Shown here: positions 9,490 through 18,367 of the stretch, piece by piece
Numbering within the stretch: position 1 is the stretch's first letter
Layout of the letters: each line of letters starts with the position of its first letter
Assembly (NCBI GenBank): GCA_963717985.1
Contig: CAVQYC010000005.1
Location: 372,001 to 436,000, forward strand
Source: BOG-1155 sp963717985
GTDB taxonomy: Bacteria > Desulfobacterota > Syntrophorhabdia > Syntrophorhabdales > WCHB1-27
Direction of reading: 5' to 3'
DNA length: 64,000 nucleotides
The notes under the pieces: generated by a model
Seen by the model: the letters and a program-made list of their open reading frames with translations, nothing else
Databases searched by the model: none
What the model was told of the DNA's origin: nothing
Translations under genes and position numbers: made by a program

Positions 9490-10122
9490 ATGACAAGACT
9501 TTTCCTCATACGACACGGGAACACGGTGGACGAAGAGACGAAGAAGATCTATAAGGGAAGGACCGACATACCCCTTTCCCGGACGGGCATCTTGCGGATG
9601 CACGGGGCCGCGTCCTTTCTCTCCGCATTCACCCTGGACAGGATATATACGTCAACCCTTTCGCGGAGCATCGACAGCGGGAGGATTATCGCGACCAGCC
9701 AGGGAACCGACATTGAGGTCACGCCGGCCTTCGACGAAGTGGACTTCGGGGTCTGGGAAGGCTTGAGCTTCGAGGAGATCAGGGAGCGTTATCCCGAGGA
9801 CCTCCGTTTGTGGCTCAAGGATCCCGCAACCTATCCCCCGCCTCGGGGAGAATCGTTCAAGAAAGCGCAAAAACGGGGCATGGGCCGGCTCAGGAAAATC
9901 ATGAGGGAACATACCGGGCGGCAGGTCGGCATCGTCGCCCACGCGGGTATCCTCAGGATCATGATCTTCGCCCTTCTCGGCATGAGACTTACCAAGCTTT
10001 TCAGAATGGGCCAGGGGTACGGCTGCATTAACATCATCGACGTTTATGAAGACGGTGTGGTGGTGGCGGACCTTCTTAACTTCACCTATTATAAGGTCGC
10101 GCAAGATCTCCCCGCGGACTGA
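9490..10122 (+). CDS. cobC: Histidine phosphatase family protein, probable alpha-ribazole-5'-phosphate phosphatase
   Basis: 210-residue member of the phosphoglycerate-mutase-like histidine phosphatases. The catalytic RHG motif is in LFLIRHGNTVDEE, and the second catalytic His in VGIVAHAGILRIM; an Arg at the expected site is in YTSTLSRSIDSG. Family members in this genomic position remove the 5'-phosphate of alpha-ribazole (phosphate) in lower-ligand assembly. The assignment as CobC rests on its position directly behind cobS with a 16-bp gap; sequence alone would say only histidine phosphatase. Confidence 0.85.
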   Translation: MTRLFLIRHGNTVDEETKKIYKGRTDIPLSRTGILRMHGAASFLSAFTLDRIYTSTLSRSIDSGRIIATSQGTDIEVTPAFDEVDFGVWEGLSFEEIRERYPEDLRLWLKDPATYPPPRGESFKKAQKRGMGRLRKIMREHTGRQVGIVAHAGILRIMIFALLGMRLTKLFRMGQGYGCINIIDVYEDGVVVADLLNFTYYKVAQDLPAD

Positions 10123-10245
10123 CACCCCCCGTGCACCCGGCCCATCAGATGTGGTACACTATCCGGTCGTCCGGGTGCGCGCTTGTCTTGTCTCGCGCGC
10201 CTGAGGCGAGGAAATACCGCAGACAAAGGAAGGGGATAGAACACG

Positions 10246-11085
10246 ATGTTCTTCAAGACACAGGGCGCAAAGAGATTATTCCGGCTCGCTCCAGCGAGGG
10301 AGACAAGGAGGCACGCCGGGCAGGCCGGAAAGGTAATGCCTGCTACACAGGCTGGCGGGTCGTTCCGCATCGCGACCTACAACATCCATAAGTGTCGCGG
10401 TCTGGACGGGCGCGTGCAGCCCCAGCGCGTCGTGGAAGTGCTGCGGGAGGTGGACGCGGACATCATCGCCCTCCAGGAGGTCGTGAGCATCGACCACGGA
10501 AATCGCAAGGATAACCAGGCAGCCTTCATCGCCGACGAACTGGGGCTTCACTACTGTTTTGGGGAAAACCGGAAGCACAGGGGCGGCCGCTACGGAAACG
10601 TCATACTCAGCCGGCTGCCGGTGATCTCGGAGCAGAACTACAACCTCTCCCGTCCGGGCAGGGAAAAGCGCGGTTGCCTCCGCACCGATGTGGTCCTCAA
10701 CGGCGCGGTCCTTCACATTTATAACGTGCACCTGGGCGTCGCGTACCTGGAGCGCCGCCACCAGGGACGTCAGCTTGTGGGATCGGACATACTCGCAAGG
10801 GGAGACCTCCAGGGACCCCGCATCCTCCTCGGCGATTTCAACGAATGGCTGAGGGGCCTCACTACACAGCTTCTGACCGAGCACTTCGGCAGCACCGATA
10901 TCAGGACGCACCTTGGCCGGAGGCGCACCTATCCGGGTCCGCTGCCGCTGTTTCATCTGGACAACATGTATTTCGATGACGGACTTCAGTTGGAAGGAGC
11001 GATGCTTCACAGGTCCCGTAAAGCGCTTATCGCATCGGACCACCTGCCCCTTGCCGCCGATTTCCGCGTCCGGCCTGCGCTTTAG
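10246..11085 (+). CDS. Endonuclease/exonuclease/phosphatase (EEP) family protein
   Basis: 279 residues with the EEP (DNase I-like) fold: IATYNIHKCRG at the first strand, IIALQEV carrying the metal-binding Glu, YNVHLG, ILLGDFNEW with the catalytic D-x-N, and the terminal SDHLPLAADF with the catalytic D-H. The first 40 residues are basic and not part of the domain; an internal ATG at 10336 would remove most of them, so the true start is uncertain. Substrate may be nucleic acid or a phosphodiester lipid/sugar; the family is too broad to say. The end overlaps the convergent aspC by four bases. Confidence 0.88.
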   Translation: MFFKTQGAKRLFRLAPARETRRHAGQAGKVMPATQAGGSFRIATYNIHKCRGLDGRVQPQRVVEVLREVDADIIALQEVVSIDHGNRKDNQAAFIADELGLHYCFGENRKHRGGRYGNVILSRLPVISEQNYNLSRPGREKRGCLRTDVVLNGAVLHIYNVHLGVAYLERRHQGRQLVGSDILARGDLQGPRILLGDFNEWLRGLTTQLLTEHFGSTDIRTHLGRRRTYPGPLPLFHLDNMYFDDGLQLEGAMLHRSRKALIASDHLPLAADFRVRPAL

Positions 11086-12272
11086 TCGAGTGCGTTGACC
11101 GCCTTCCTGATCCTTTCGATGCCTTTCTCGATGACCTCCATCGATGTCGCAAAGGAAAGCCTCAGGTGCCCCTCCTTGCCGAATTCGGTGCCGGGCACCA
11201 CGGCCACGTGGAAATCTTCAAGGAGTATATCGGTCCACTGGGCGATGGAGGTCACCCTCTTCCCCTTGTACGTCCTGCCCACGAGCCCTTTGAAAGAGGG
11301 GAAGACATAGAACGCGCCCTTGGGGTTGAAGCAGCTCACCCCTTCCATCCCGGCGAGTCCCGCGACAAACACGTCTCTTCTCTTCACGAACTCCCTGACC
11401 ATAAAGCCGACGAAGTCCTGCGGGCCGTTCAGGGCCGCTATCGCCGCTTTCTGCGATATAGAGGCAGGGTTGGACGTGCTCTGGCTCTGGATGTTGCTCA
11501 TTGCCTGGATCACTTCTTTGTTCCCGGCGGCGAAGCCGATCCTCCAGCCCGTCATCGAGTAGGTCTTGGAGACGCCGTGGGTGATGATGGTCGCCTCTTT
11601 GATAGGCCCGCCGAGAGATGCGATACTGGTGTGCGCGTAGCCGTCATACACGAGCTTTTCGTAAATCTCGTCGGAGATGAGATAGAAACCGTGCTCCACG
11701 GCAAGCTTGCCTATCTGCTCAAGGTTCCGCAGGGAGTAGACGGCGCCACACGGGTTGGACGGGTAGTTGAGGACAATCCCCCTGGTTTTCTCCGTAAGAT
11801 GCGCTCTTACCATCTCCGCCGTGATCTGGTACTCCTCTTCCTCGTGCGTCTCCACGAAAACGGGCGTTGCCCCGGCGAGCTCGATCATGGCGGGATAGGA
11901 GACCCAATAGGGCGTGGGGACGATAACCTCGTCGCCTTCCTGGAAGACCGCCTGAAAAAGATTGTAGAGCGCGTGTTTGCCGCCGCACGTCACGATGACC
12001 TCTTCCCGATTGTACTCGAGGTCGCTGTCCCTCTTGAACTTGGCACAGATGGCGTCCTTCAGTTCCTCCATGCCGGCGGCGGGGGTATATTTGGTAAAGC
12101 CGTCCATGATCGCGTCTATAGCGGCCTTCTTGATGTGATTCGGCGTATCGAAATCCGGCTCGCCGGCCCCAAAGCCGACGATATCGAGGCCCTGCGCCCT
12201 GAGCGCCTTCTCTTTCGCCGCGATGGCGAGTGTCGGCGACGGTTTCAAAGACCTTGCTCTCTGTGAGATCAT
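11082..12272 (-). CDS. aspC: Pyridoxal-phosphate-dependent aspartate aminotransferase
   Basis: Class I aminotransferase of 396 residues, the usual length of the AspC/AAT subgroup Ib. N-terminal SPTLAIAAKEKALRAQG and GFGAGEPDFDTP are characteristic; the PLP-binding lysine is in THGVSKTYSMTGWRIGF; the substrate-carboxylate Arg is near the C-terminus in LRLSFA. Converts aspartate and 2-oxoglutarate to oxaloacetate and glutamate; related aromatic activity cannot be excluded. Its start shares one base with the stop of the upstream gene, so the two are coupled. Confidence 0.93.
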   Translation of the reverse strand: MISQRARSLKPSPTLAIAAKEKALRAQGLDIVGFGAGEPDFDTPNHIKKAAIDAIMDGFTKYTPAAGMEELKDAICAKFKRDSDLEYNREEVIVTCGGKHALYNLFQAVFQEGDEVIVPTPYWVSYPAMIELAGATPVFVETHEEEEYQITAEMVRAHLTEKTRGIVLNYPSNPCGAVYSLRNLEQIGKLAVEHGFYLISDEIYEKLVYDGYAHTSIASLGGPIKEATIITHGVSKTYSMTGWRIGFAAGNKEVIQAMSNIQSQSTSNPASISQKAAIAALNGPQDFVGFMVREFVKRRDVFVAGLAGMEGVSCFNPKGAFYVFPSFKGLVGRTYKGKRVTSIAQWTDILLEDFHVAVVPGTEFGKEGHLRLSFATSMEVIEKGIERIRKAVNALD

Positions 12273-12823
12273 CAGAACTCCTTTGGCTTCGCGAGGATTT
12301 CGCGCACTTTTATGTGAAAAAATCTATTGGATGAGTCGCCTTTTATGAGGCATGCCGTATCCGCCCCCTGTCCCGTGCCCGCGACGGCAATGACATCTCC
12401 CGGAGGCGCCAGGCCCGCGTCGCAGGCCATGGCAGCGATCTCCACGCATACCTTGATGCCTTGACCCAGTATGCGGAGCGTCGACGCGACCAGGTCCTGC
12501 TCCGAGTAGCCGACAAGCCCCCTGATGGCGGTGCCGAGGCTGCGCAGCACCATCGTCCCCGTGAGCACCCTTATCCCATGGGCGGTCAGCTCGGGCCTGA
12601 GTTCATCGGGAAACTCCTGCTCTCCCGGGGCCTTGAATCCCGTATTGTGGGTGACCACCACTATGGTGAAAGGCTGGTGAGGGAAGCGCTCAAGCAGCAT
12701 GCGGGCCGTACGGCCGGTGGTTGACGCGACGATAATATGCTTCACCTGGTTCTCTCTCGCATAGCGAAAGGCAACTTCCAGGGTTTTTTCCGTGTTCCCG
12801 ATACCGGCCTGCTCGAAATACAT
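12272..12823 (-). CDS. Pyruvate kinase C-terminal (alpha/beta) domain-like protein
   Basis: 183 residues resembling the free-standing proteins built from the pyruvate kinase C-terminal alpha/beta domain: IIVASTTGRTARMLLERFP followed by IVVVTHNTGF and a C-terminal AVAGTGQGADTACLI. In pyruvate kinase this domain binds allosteric effectors, not substrate; the catalytic barrel is absent here. A good ribosome site (TGGAGG) precedes ATG 12823. It is coupled to aspC by a one-base overlap, which suggests a role linked to aminotransferase or oxaloacetate/pyruvate supply, but no function is established. Confidence 0.8.
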   Translation of the reverse strand: MYFEQAGIGNTEKTLEVAFRYARENQVKHIIVASTTGRTARMLLERFPHQPFTIVVVTHNTGFKAPGEQEFPDELRPELTAHGIRVLTGTMVLRSLGTAIRGLVGYSEQDLVASTLRILGQGIKVCVEIAAMACDAGLAPPGDVIAVAGTGQGADTACLIKGDSSNRFFHIKVREILAKPKEF

Positions 12824-12925
12824 AAATCCCTCCAGTGAGATGTGTCCATTTACTTATACTACATTCCGCCGTCTTGTCAACCCACAGACAGTCTTTTGAG
12901 GTGAAATGAGGAACGGGCGAATCGC

Positions 12926-13090
12926 TTATTGTTCCTGCTTTATCGACCGGGAAAAGAAGCGCGACCAAACGTAGGTCCCTTTGAGAAGCCGGTTTATCTG
13001 CGAGGAGACGTCCGCTTTTTGGGTGATCAGGTTCACGTAGAGCCCTTCGTGACTGCGTAGCGCTACAGCCCGGATAGCGGTCCCCTTGGG
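12926..13090 (-). pseudogene. Possible gene remnant behind the PH-domain gene
   Basis: Immediately after the stop of the PH-domain gene (minus strand) an open frame with protein-like composition runs to a TAA at 12926, reading AIRAVALRSHEGLYVNLITQ and on to a basic aromatic end (TYVWSRFFSRSIKQEQ). It has no ATG and begins after a stop, so it looks like the C-terminal remnant of a lost gene or an extension cut off by mutation. No family recognised. Downstream of it there is only the promoter region of the next operon. Confidence 0.3.
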
Positions 13091-13093
13091 CTA

Positions 13094-13543
13094 TCAAGAA
13101 GGGCTAAGTCTCGTTATCTGTTGCCGAACCTGAGTCACAAATTGGGCCGGTGAAGAGACAAACCTGATCATGCATCTACTCTGCCCATCGTGTATGATCG
13201 CAAGCTTGCCAAAATTGAGCATTGCCCCTAGCGCAGGCTGAGAGAAATCGATGGCAACGATCTTATTCAGCGGGATATCAGAGGACTTCACTAGAGGAAA
13301 TCCGGCATTGATCAAGACCCTCCTTTGGGTTAATCCCACTTCCGACTCACGGAAGCTGAGATAAGAGAATATACCCCAAAGGAGGCCAAAAGCCATGAGC
13401 GCAATTGCGTGGAACCCCTGAGACTTCAGCGCCAGCGCGCCCATAAGGATGACAAGTATCGGTCCAAAGAGAATTGTATAGTGGCATTTCGTGCGATAGA
13501 TGATCGTTTCATCCTTTGTCAGTGTGTCATCGATCGATTTCAT
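13094..13543 (-). CDS. Bacterial PH-domain membrane protein
   Basis: 149 residues: N-terminal KDETIIYRTKCHYTIL, two closely spaced hydrophobic segments (about 28-70), then a bacterial PH-like domain (LTQRRVLINAGF..DIPLNKIVAIDFSQPALG..LAIIHDGQ..FVSSPAQFVTQV), the layout of the bPH (DUF304-type) family. These proteins sit in the cytoplasmic membrane; their role is unknown. It follows dctM on the same strand with a 24-base gap, so it may be co-transcribed, but its family has no known link with TRAP transport. Confidence 0.8.
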   Translation of the reverse strand: MKSIDDTLTKDETIIYRTKCHYTILFGPILVILMGALALKSQGFHAIALMAFGLLWGIFSYLSFRESEVGLTQRRVLINAGFPLVKSSDIPLNKIVAIDFSQPALGAMLNFGKLAIIHDGQSRCMIRFVSSPAQFVTQVRQQITRLSPS

Positions 13544-13567
13544 GCAAAAGCCCGCCCTTTACACCGG

Positions 13568-14875
13568 TTACCCCTTGCCCATGAGTAGATTGGGCAGCCA
13601 TAGGGCGATCTGCGGAAAAAGAAAGAGCACCGCCAAGGCCACGACAAGGGCCGAAAGGAAGGGCACAACCCCCTTGTAAATCGTTTTGAAAGGAATTCCT
13701 GTTATATTCCCTAAGATGAACACATAGATTGCCACGGGCGGAATAATACCGCCGATCATCAGGGTGACGCAGATCAGGATGCCAAACCATATCGGATCAT
13801 AGCCGAGCGCGACGGCTGTCGGGAAAAAGATCGGGGTGGCAAGTACCATAAATGCCAGGTCGTCCATGATTGAGCCGCCTATAAGGTAGATGGCCACTAT
13901 CAGGAGCATGACGCAAGAAGGGGGGATAGCAAGCGAGGAGGCCCATTTTGCCGCAATCATGGGGATTTCCGTTATTGCGAGGAAATGCCCGAAAACAGCA
14001 GAGCCGGTAATAAGCATGAGGACCATGATGGAAGTTCTCAACGCCCCCTTAAAAGATCCGATAAGCATGCGCGAATTCACTTCTCTTCGCACAAGAGCAA
14101 GAAGGAAAATTGCAAAGGTACCTATTGTGCCGGCCTCTGTGGGGCTGAAAAACCCGGTTATCATTCCGCCTATTACGATGCCGAACACAACAAAAACAAC
14201 CACTGCATCCGGGATCACACCAAGCCTTTCTTTCCACGTCGACCTTGCCCCCCGGGGAGCTATCGCAGGCTGAAGGCTTACCCATCCCGCTATAACCCCC
14301 ATGAAAAGAACCGATATCATGAGCGCCGGTACGATCCCTGCAAGGAAAAGCCGGCCTATGGATTGCTCTACCTCGAGCCCATAGATAATGAGTACCGTGC
14401 TGGGGGGCAGGATCATGCCTATGGTACTGACGGATGCGATGGTGCCCGCCGAAAGTTCTGTTTTGTAGCCGTACCGGTTCATTTCAGGCAGCGCGAGGTT
14501 CGAAAAGGTCCCGACGGTAGCGAGCGTCGATCCGCACATGGCCTTGAACGCCGTAGCCCCTGCGACCGTTGTCATGGCGAGCCCGCCCGGTATATGGCCA
14601 AACCACCGGTGCGCCCCCAGGTAGAGTCTCTTCGCGATATTTGAATTTGAGGCAAACTCGCCCATAATGATAAAGAGGGGAATTACCGTATAACTGTATG
14701 TGGTAAAGTCGTCGAAGAAATCCTTAACCACAAGACTGGCCGCCGCTTGAAACGTCATAAGAAAGATAAATCCGAAAAATCCGACCAGTATCATGGAATA
14801 GGCCATCTCGAGCCCGGTGAGAAATAGCGCGAGCAGCGCAATGATCCCGTATATTCCGACTGCGACATCACTCAT
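13568..14875 (-). CDS. dctM: TRAP transporter large permease subunit (DctM family)
   Basis: 435 residues, the usual length of DctM: the ion-coupled 12-helix transport subunit of a tripartite ATP-independent periplasmic transporter. Characteristic segments: SYTVIPLFIIMGEFASNS, ALPEMNRYGYKTELSAGTIA, GMILPPSTVLIIYG, FFSPTEAGTIGTF and GGIIPPVAIYVF. The start overlaps the end of dctQ by eight bases. Together with dctQ and dctP it forms a complete importer; the neighbouring acyl-CoA ligase suggests a carboxylic acid substrate that is activated after entry. Confidence 0.95.
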   Translation of the reverse strand: MSDVAVGIYGIIALLALFLTGLEMAYSMILVGFFGFIFLMTFQAAASLVVKDFFDDFTTYSYTVIPLFIIMGEFASNSNIAKRLYLGAHRWFGHIPGGLAMTTVAGATAFKAMCGSTLATVGTFSNLALPEMNRYGYKTELSAGTIASVSTIGMILPPSTVLIIYGLEVEQSIGRLFLAGIVPALMISVLFMGVIAGWVSLQPAIAPRGARSTWKERLGVIPDAVVVFVVFGIVIGGMITGFFSPTEAGTIGTFAIFLLALVRREVNSRMLIGSFKGALRTSIMVLMLITGSAVFGHFLAITEIPMIAAKWASSLAIPPSCVMLLIVAIYLIGGSIMDDLAFMVLATPIFFPTAVALGYDPIWFGILICVTLMIGGIIPPVAIYVFILGNITGIPFKTIYKGVVPFLSALVVALAVLFLFPQIALWLPNLLMGKG

Positions 14876-15353
14876 CGTTTTCTCCTTTCACCGTTCTTAT
14901 GAAATCGCGAAATACCGTGAAGCTCTGTAAGAGAAAACTGAGCGAAAGGGCAAAGGCAAAGGGGTAATAGGGTATCTTAAAGCTGGCCGTACGCTCGCCC
15001 GTAAGCCTCACGTGCATCCCGTAATTGAAGAAATTGTAGGCAATGAACAGGAACAGGAGCATGCCTACGCACCTTGTCGCTATGCTCACGATTCGTTTCT
15101 TTCCCGGGCTAAGCTTCTCCGTCAGGATATCCACAATAACCTGTGCCCCCAGCAGGGTGCCGTAAGGAATTGAGAACCCGAAGACAATAGCGCCCCCATA
15201 TTGTATGAATTCCATGGATCCGGTAATAGGATGGCCAAAGTTCCTCAGGATCACATCACAGAGGGTCACTATGATCATACACGCCAGCACGCCGCCGGCA
15301 ACGACGTAGAGCACCTTATCTACGCTGACGATCCCTGCCATAAAACGCTTCAT
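14868..15353 (-). CDS. dctQ: TRAP transporter small permease subunit (DctQ family)
   Basis: 161 residues with four predicted transmembrane helices, as usual for DctQ. The start at 15353 is preferred over an ATG 15 bases upstream because TGGAGG precedes it at six bases. Recognisable features: the NFG-x-PITGSMEFIQYGGAIVFG region, LGAQVIVDIL in the second half, and the terminal helix before VFRDFIRTV. Overlaps dctM. A strong hairpin lies between this gene and dctP. Confidence 0.9.
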   Translation of the reverse strand: MKRFMAGIVSVDKVLYVVAGGVLACMIIVTLCDVILRNFGHPITGSMEFIQYGGAIVFGFSIPYGTLLGAQVIVDILTEKLSPGKKRIVSIATRCVGMLLFLFIAYNFFNYGMHVRLTGERTASFKIPYYPFAFALSLSFLLQSFTVFRDFIRTVKGENDE

Positions 15354-15414
15354 CGCACGCCTCCACATTTAAAAAGGATCCGAAACCACATGCTTTCTTA
15401 TATCGTTGCCGTTG

Positions 15415-15445
15415 CAATAAACGGGGGCTGCCCACGCAGCCCCCG
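15415..15445 (-). terminator. Hairpin between dctP and dctQ (partial terminator)
   Basis: A perfect 10-bp GC-rich stem with a four-base loop (15422-15445, CGGGGGCTGC and its complement), followed on the minus strand by a weak T tract (TTTATT). It lies in the 107-base gap between dctP and dctQ. This placement is well known to raise the amount of binding-protein mRNA over permease mRNA, by early termination or by blocking 3' decay. Confidence 0.75.
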
Positions 15446-15460
15446 CAACGGCGCATGATA

Positions 15461-16480
15461 TTATTGGTTTTTCTTTAAGAAATCTTCGCAGAACTTCAAC
15501 GCCTCATCGCCGGGAAGCCCCTTGGACTTCGCCATCTTGACGTACCTATCCAGGATCGGCTTCATCTTTTGAGCTGTCGCCGCCTCATCTTCTTTGGAGA
15601 CTGCGATGAAAGTCACGCCCTTCCCTTTGGCGAACTTCATGGCATTGTTATCCATCTCGATCCACAGTTTGCCTATCTTTTCGATATACTCCTCATCGAT
15701 CTTGTCTATCGCCTTTTGATCGGCGGGAGATATCGCGTTCCATTTCGCTTTGTTCATAATGGTATACATGGATGTCATGTACGACATGGGATAGTCTTCA
15801 AGCACGGTCTTGACAACCTCGCCGATCTTAAATCCCTGCAACGCCTCTATCGGAAAAAGGCATCCGTCTACAACACCTCGTGAAAGGGCATCGTACGTCT
15901 CGGTAACGGGCATGGTTACGGGAGACGCGCCGAGATTCTTTACTATGTCCGCATTCTCTGCATTGGCCTTTATCCTGAGTCCCTTTATATCGGCAACCGA
16001 TTTAACCGGCTTCTGAGTAAAAATGAACCCCGGAGCCGCACCGTGAAGAAACAGCACCTTCACGTCATCGAATTCTTTCGGTTTGAATTTCTTATAATAT
16101 TCATTGGCCAGCCTGGTCGCCTGATAACCGTTCCTGTATCCCAAGGGCTGCTGCAAAACCTCCGAAAGCGGGAGTCTGCCGGGTGAATATGCCAGCAGGC
16201 TCGTGCCGATATCGACAACGCCGAGTGCCGTGTTGTCATAAACCTGCATTGGAGGCGAAAGGGTACTGCTCGCAAATATGGTTATTGTTATCCTTCCTGC
16301 GGTTGCCTTCTCAACGTCCTTGCCCCATTGATCGTACAGTTTCGTTATGGGGTGTTGCGAGGGCCACATAACCGAAAGCCTCAGCTTCATGGCCTTCTGC
16401 TGCGCCTGGGCGGATACGGGGATGAGAGAAAGGACAAAAAAGCCAAGCACCAGACAGACAAAAAACACCGTTTTCTTCAT
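15461..16480 (-). CDS. dctP: TRAP transporter periplasmic substrate-binding protein (DctP family)
   Basis: 339 residues with a Sec signal peptide (VFFVCLVLGFFVLSLIPVSAQA). DctP-family traits: LRLSVMWPSQHPITK at the N-terminus of the mature protein, the VVDIGTSLLAY region, and the conserved substrate-carboxylate Arg in DIKGLRIKA, followed by VTMPVTETYDALSRGVVDG. This Arg makes a salt bridge to a substrate carboxylate in studied DctP proteins, so an organic acid ligand is likely. First gene of dctPQM. Confidence 0.94.
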   Translation of the reverse strand: MKKTVFFVCLVLGFFVLSLIPVSAQAQQKAMKLRLSVMWPSQHPITKLYDQWGKDVEKATAGRITITIFASSTLSPPMQVYDNTALGVVDIGTSLLAYSPGRLPLSEVLQQPLGYRNGYQATRLANEYYKKFKPKEFDDVKVLFLHGAAPGFIFTQKPVKSVADIKGLRIKANAENADIVKNLGASPVTMPVTETYDALSRGVVDGCLFPIEALQGFKIGEVVKTVLEDYPMSYMTSMYTIMNKAKWNAISPADQKAIDKIDEEYIEKIGKLWIEMDNNAMKFAKGKGVTFIAVSKEDEAATAQKMKPILDRYVKMAKSKGLPGDEALKFCEDFLKKNQ

Positions 16481-16570
16481 GCCTTACCTCCTCATAGTTT
16501 TAATAGTATAACTCTTTTCGGTGTAAACACATTCCCCTTTTTGCTTCTCCTGGAATTACCGGGGATGTCT

Positions 16571-18079
16571 CTATTTCTTCCCACCCTCCAGGAACGAATT
16601 CTTCAACTCGCGCTTGAGGATCTTCCCCGCCGCGCTTTTCGGCATATCTTTTACAATAACATACTCTTTAGGAACCTTAAAGGATGAAAGACGGGATTTG
16701 AGAAAAGATTTCACCTCGTCGGGCACAATCGTTTTGCCGCTTTTCGGAACGATAAAGGCAGCGACGCGCTCACCCCATTCCTTGTCGGGAAGCCCTACAA
16801 CCGCGCATTCCTCCACACCGGCAAAAGTGTAGATCGCTTCCTCGACCTCCCGGGGAAAGACGTTCTCCCCCCCCGTAATGATCAGGTCCTTGAGACGGTC
16901 CACGATAAACAGGTAATCGTTGACGTCAAAGAAGCCGATATCGCCGGAACGAACCCAGCCGCCATCCCAGAATGCCTCGCGGGTGCCTTCTGGGTTATTC
17001 AGATATCCCGTCATACAAGAGGGCGCCCTAAGACAAATCTCGCCCTCTCTGCCCTGTTCCAGAATATTCCCCATGGTGTCCCTGATTTGGACCTCAACGC
17101 CGGGGCAGGGCTGACCCACTGATCCCGCGAGATGCTTGTCCGGGTGATAATGGTTGTAGGTGACCGGCATACACTCCGTCATTCCGTAGGACTCGGAGAT
17201 GGTGATACCAGTATGCTCCTTCCATTGCTTGACGATCTCGAGGGCCATGGATGCGGCGGCTGAAAAGCAGTAGCGAAGCGGCCCGAGCCTTTCTTTCAGG
17301 TTGGGCAGGGTAAGCAGACGGATATAGAGGGTGGGAACGGCGAAGAACTTGGTGATGCGGCCGGCCTCCAGAGCGGAAAGCACCCGGTCCATGTCGAAGG
17401 CGGGCAGCATTTCCAGGCAGCCGGAACTGAAAATGGTTGAATTCATTATGTGTATCTGACCGAAAACATGGTTGAATGGCAGAAAACAGAGGGCGGTATC
17501 GCTCTCTGTTGACCTTTCGTAAAAGGCGATGGATTGACTGGAAAAGTTTATTCCCTCGTGTTTCAGCATTACCCCCTTGGGCAAACCGGTGGTGCCACCC
17601 GTGTAAAGGATTGCGGCCGTATCGGTACGCTCTCTGTCGATAGCCTTGAACGATCCCTGCCCCTCTTTGATAAGATCGGCCATGTGTAAATCGCCACCCG
17701 GGCAGATTATCTTTTCCACTCCTGCCTCTGCCTTTACCTGTTGCATTTCCTTTAGTTTGTTTTCACCGATAAAAATGAATCTGGGTTTTGCGTGGTTTAC
17801 GAGGTTCTTCAGCTCGTCGCCCGTAAGGGCAGCGGAAAGGGTCACGGCAACGCCGCCCGCTTTGAGAATTCCGAAATAAAAGATGATCCACTCGGCGGAG
17901 TTGGGCGCACAGATAGCTATAAGATCGCCGGGCTTGGTCCCCATGTGCATCAAACCCGTCGCGACACGATTCGCCCGATCGTTCAACTCGGCGTAAGTGA
18001 GCTCGGAGCCGTTATCCCTGATGGCGGAGCGCTGAGGAAAGAAGAAAGCAGAGCGTTCAAGATTTTTTGCAACGTTCAT
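16571..18079 (-). CDS. Acyl-CoA/aryl-CoA ligase (AMP-forming)
   Basis: 502 residues of the ANL adenylating superfamily: activates a carboxylic acid with ATP and CoA. P-loop ILYTGGTTGLPKGVML, A5-type motif ESYGMTECMP, the WVRSGDIGFFD motif (A7), DRLKDLIITGGENVFPREVE (A8) and the catalytic lysine near the end in PKSAAGKILKREL. Start 18079 fits GAGGAGGTG at seven bases; a GTG nine bases upstream lies inside the ribosome site. It precedes dctPQM on the same strand with a 90-base gap, so uptake and activation of one acid are probably co-controlled. Chain length or aromatic nature of substrate cannot be told. Confidence 0.92.
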   Translation of the reverse strand: MNVAKNLERSAFFFPQRSAIRDNGSELTYAELNDRANRVATGLMHMGTKPGDLIAICAPNSAEWIIFYFGILKAGGVAVTLSAALTGDELKNLVNHAKPRFIFIGENKLKEMQQVKAEAGVEKIICPGGDLHMADLIKEGQGSFKAIDRERTDTAAILYTGGTTGLPKGVMLKHEGINFSSQSIAFYERSTESDTALCFLPFNHVFGQIHIMNSTIFSSGCLEMLPAFDMDRVLSALEAGRITKFFAVPTLYIRLLTLPNLKERLGPLRYCFSAAASMALEIVKQWKEHTGITISESYGMTECMPVTYNHYHPDKHLAGSVGQPCPGVEVQIRDTMGNILEQGREGEICLRAPSCMTGYLNNPEGTREAFWDGGWVRSGDIGFFDVNDYLFIVDRLKDLIITGGENVFPREVEEAIYTFAGVEECAVVGLPDKEWGERVAAFIVPKSGKTIVPDEVKSFLKSRLSSFKVPKEYVIVKDMPKSAAGKILKRELKNSFLEGGKK

Positions 18080-18249
18080 CAAAGTCACCTCCTCTGTAGT
18101 GATCCTCGTTTGCGAGCTTTACGGATTATGATCGACTGTTCTCTCGCGGGACCTGTTGCCGTTCTCACCAATCGGAAATCTTGAAGAAATATGAAAAAGC
18201 TCCCCCTTCTTTTTTGGGGCAACGGATTCCCACTGTGTGAATGCAGGTA

Positions 18250-18265
18250 TTCAATAAGCGTGCCT
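18250..18265 (-). promoter_or_regulatory. Candidate sigma-54 (-24/-12) promoter for the ligase/TRAP locus
   Basis: On the minus strand the site reads AGGCACGCTTATTGAA, against consensus TGGCACG-N4-TTGCW. The GGCACG and TTG are exact and the GG to -12 spacing is exactly ten bases; the conserved C of the -12 element is A, and the first T is A. Transcription would start about 160 bases before the ligase ATG. A sigma-54 activator is encoded divergently beside it. Confidence 0.5.
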
Positions 18266-18331
18266 TTACAATAAGTACCCGATATTGCTGGGCGTCTCCC
18301 GTCTGCCTCTTCAACAGCTTATTGGATGGTT

Positions 18332-18367
18332 TGGCTTTATAAGGCCAAATGTGGCCATATATCGCCA
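18332..18367. promoter_or_regulatory. Two tandem 16-bp palindromes, probable activator binding sites
   Basis: TGGCTTTATAAGGCCA (18332-18347) and TGGCCATATATCGCCA (18352-18367) share the frame TGGCYWTATAWSGCCA and start exactly 20 bp apart, two helical turns. They lie about 70-115 bp upstream of the candidate -24/-12 promoter and about 95 bp before the activator gene, the usual place for an enhancer (UAS) of a sigma-54 activator and for its autoregulation. Confidence 0.6.

Noticed and set aside
12690..13097. 135-codon minus-strand frame upstream of and overlapping the pyruvate-kinase-like gene
   Set aside because: It conflicts with the well-supported gene start at 12823 and has random-looking composition.
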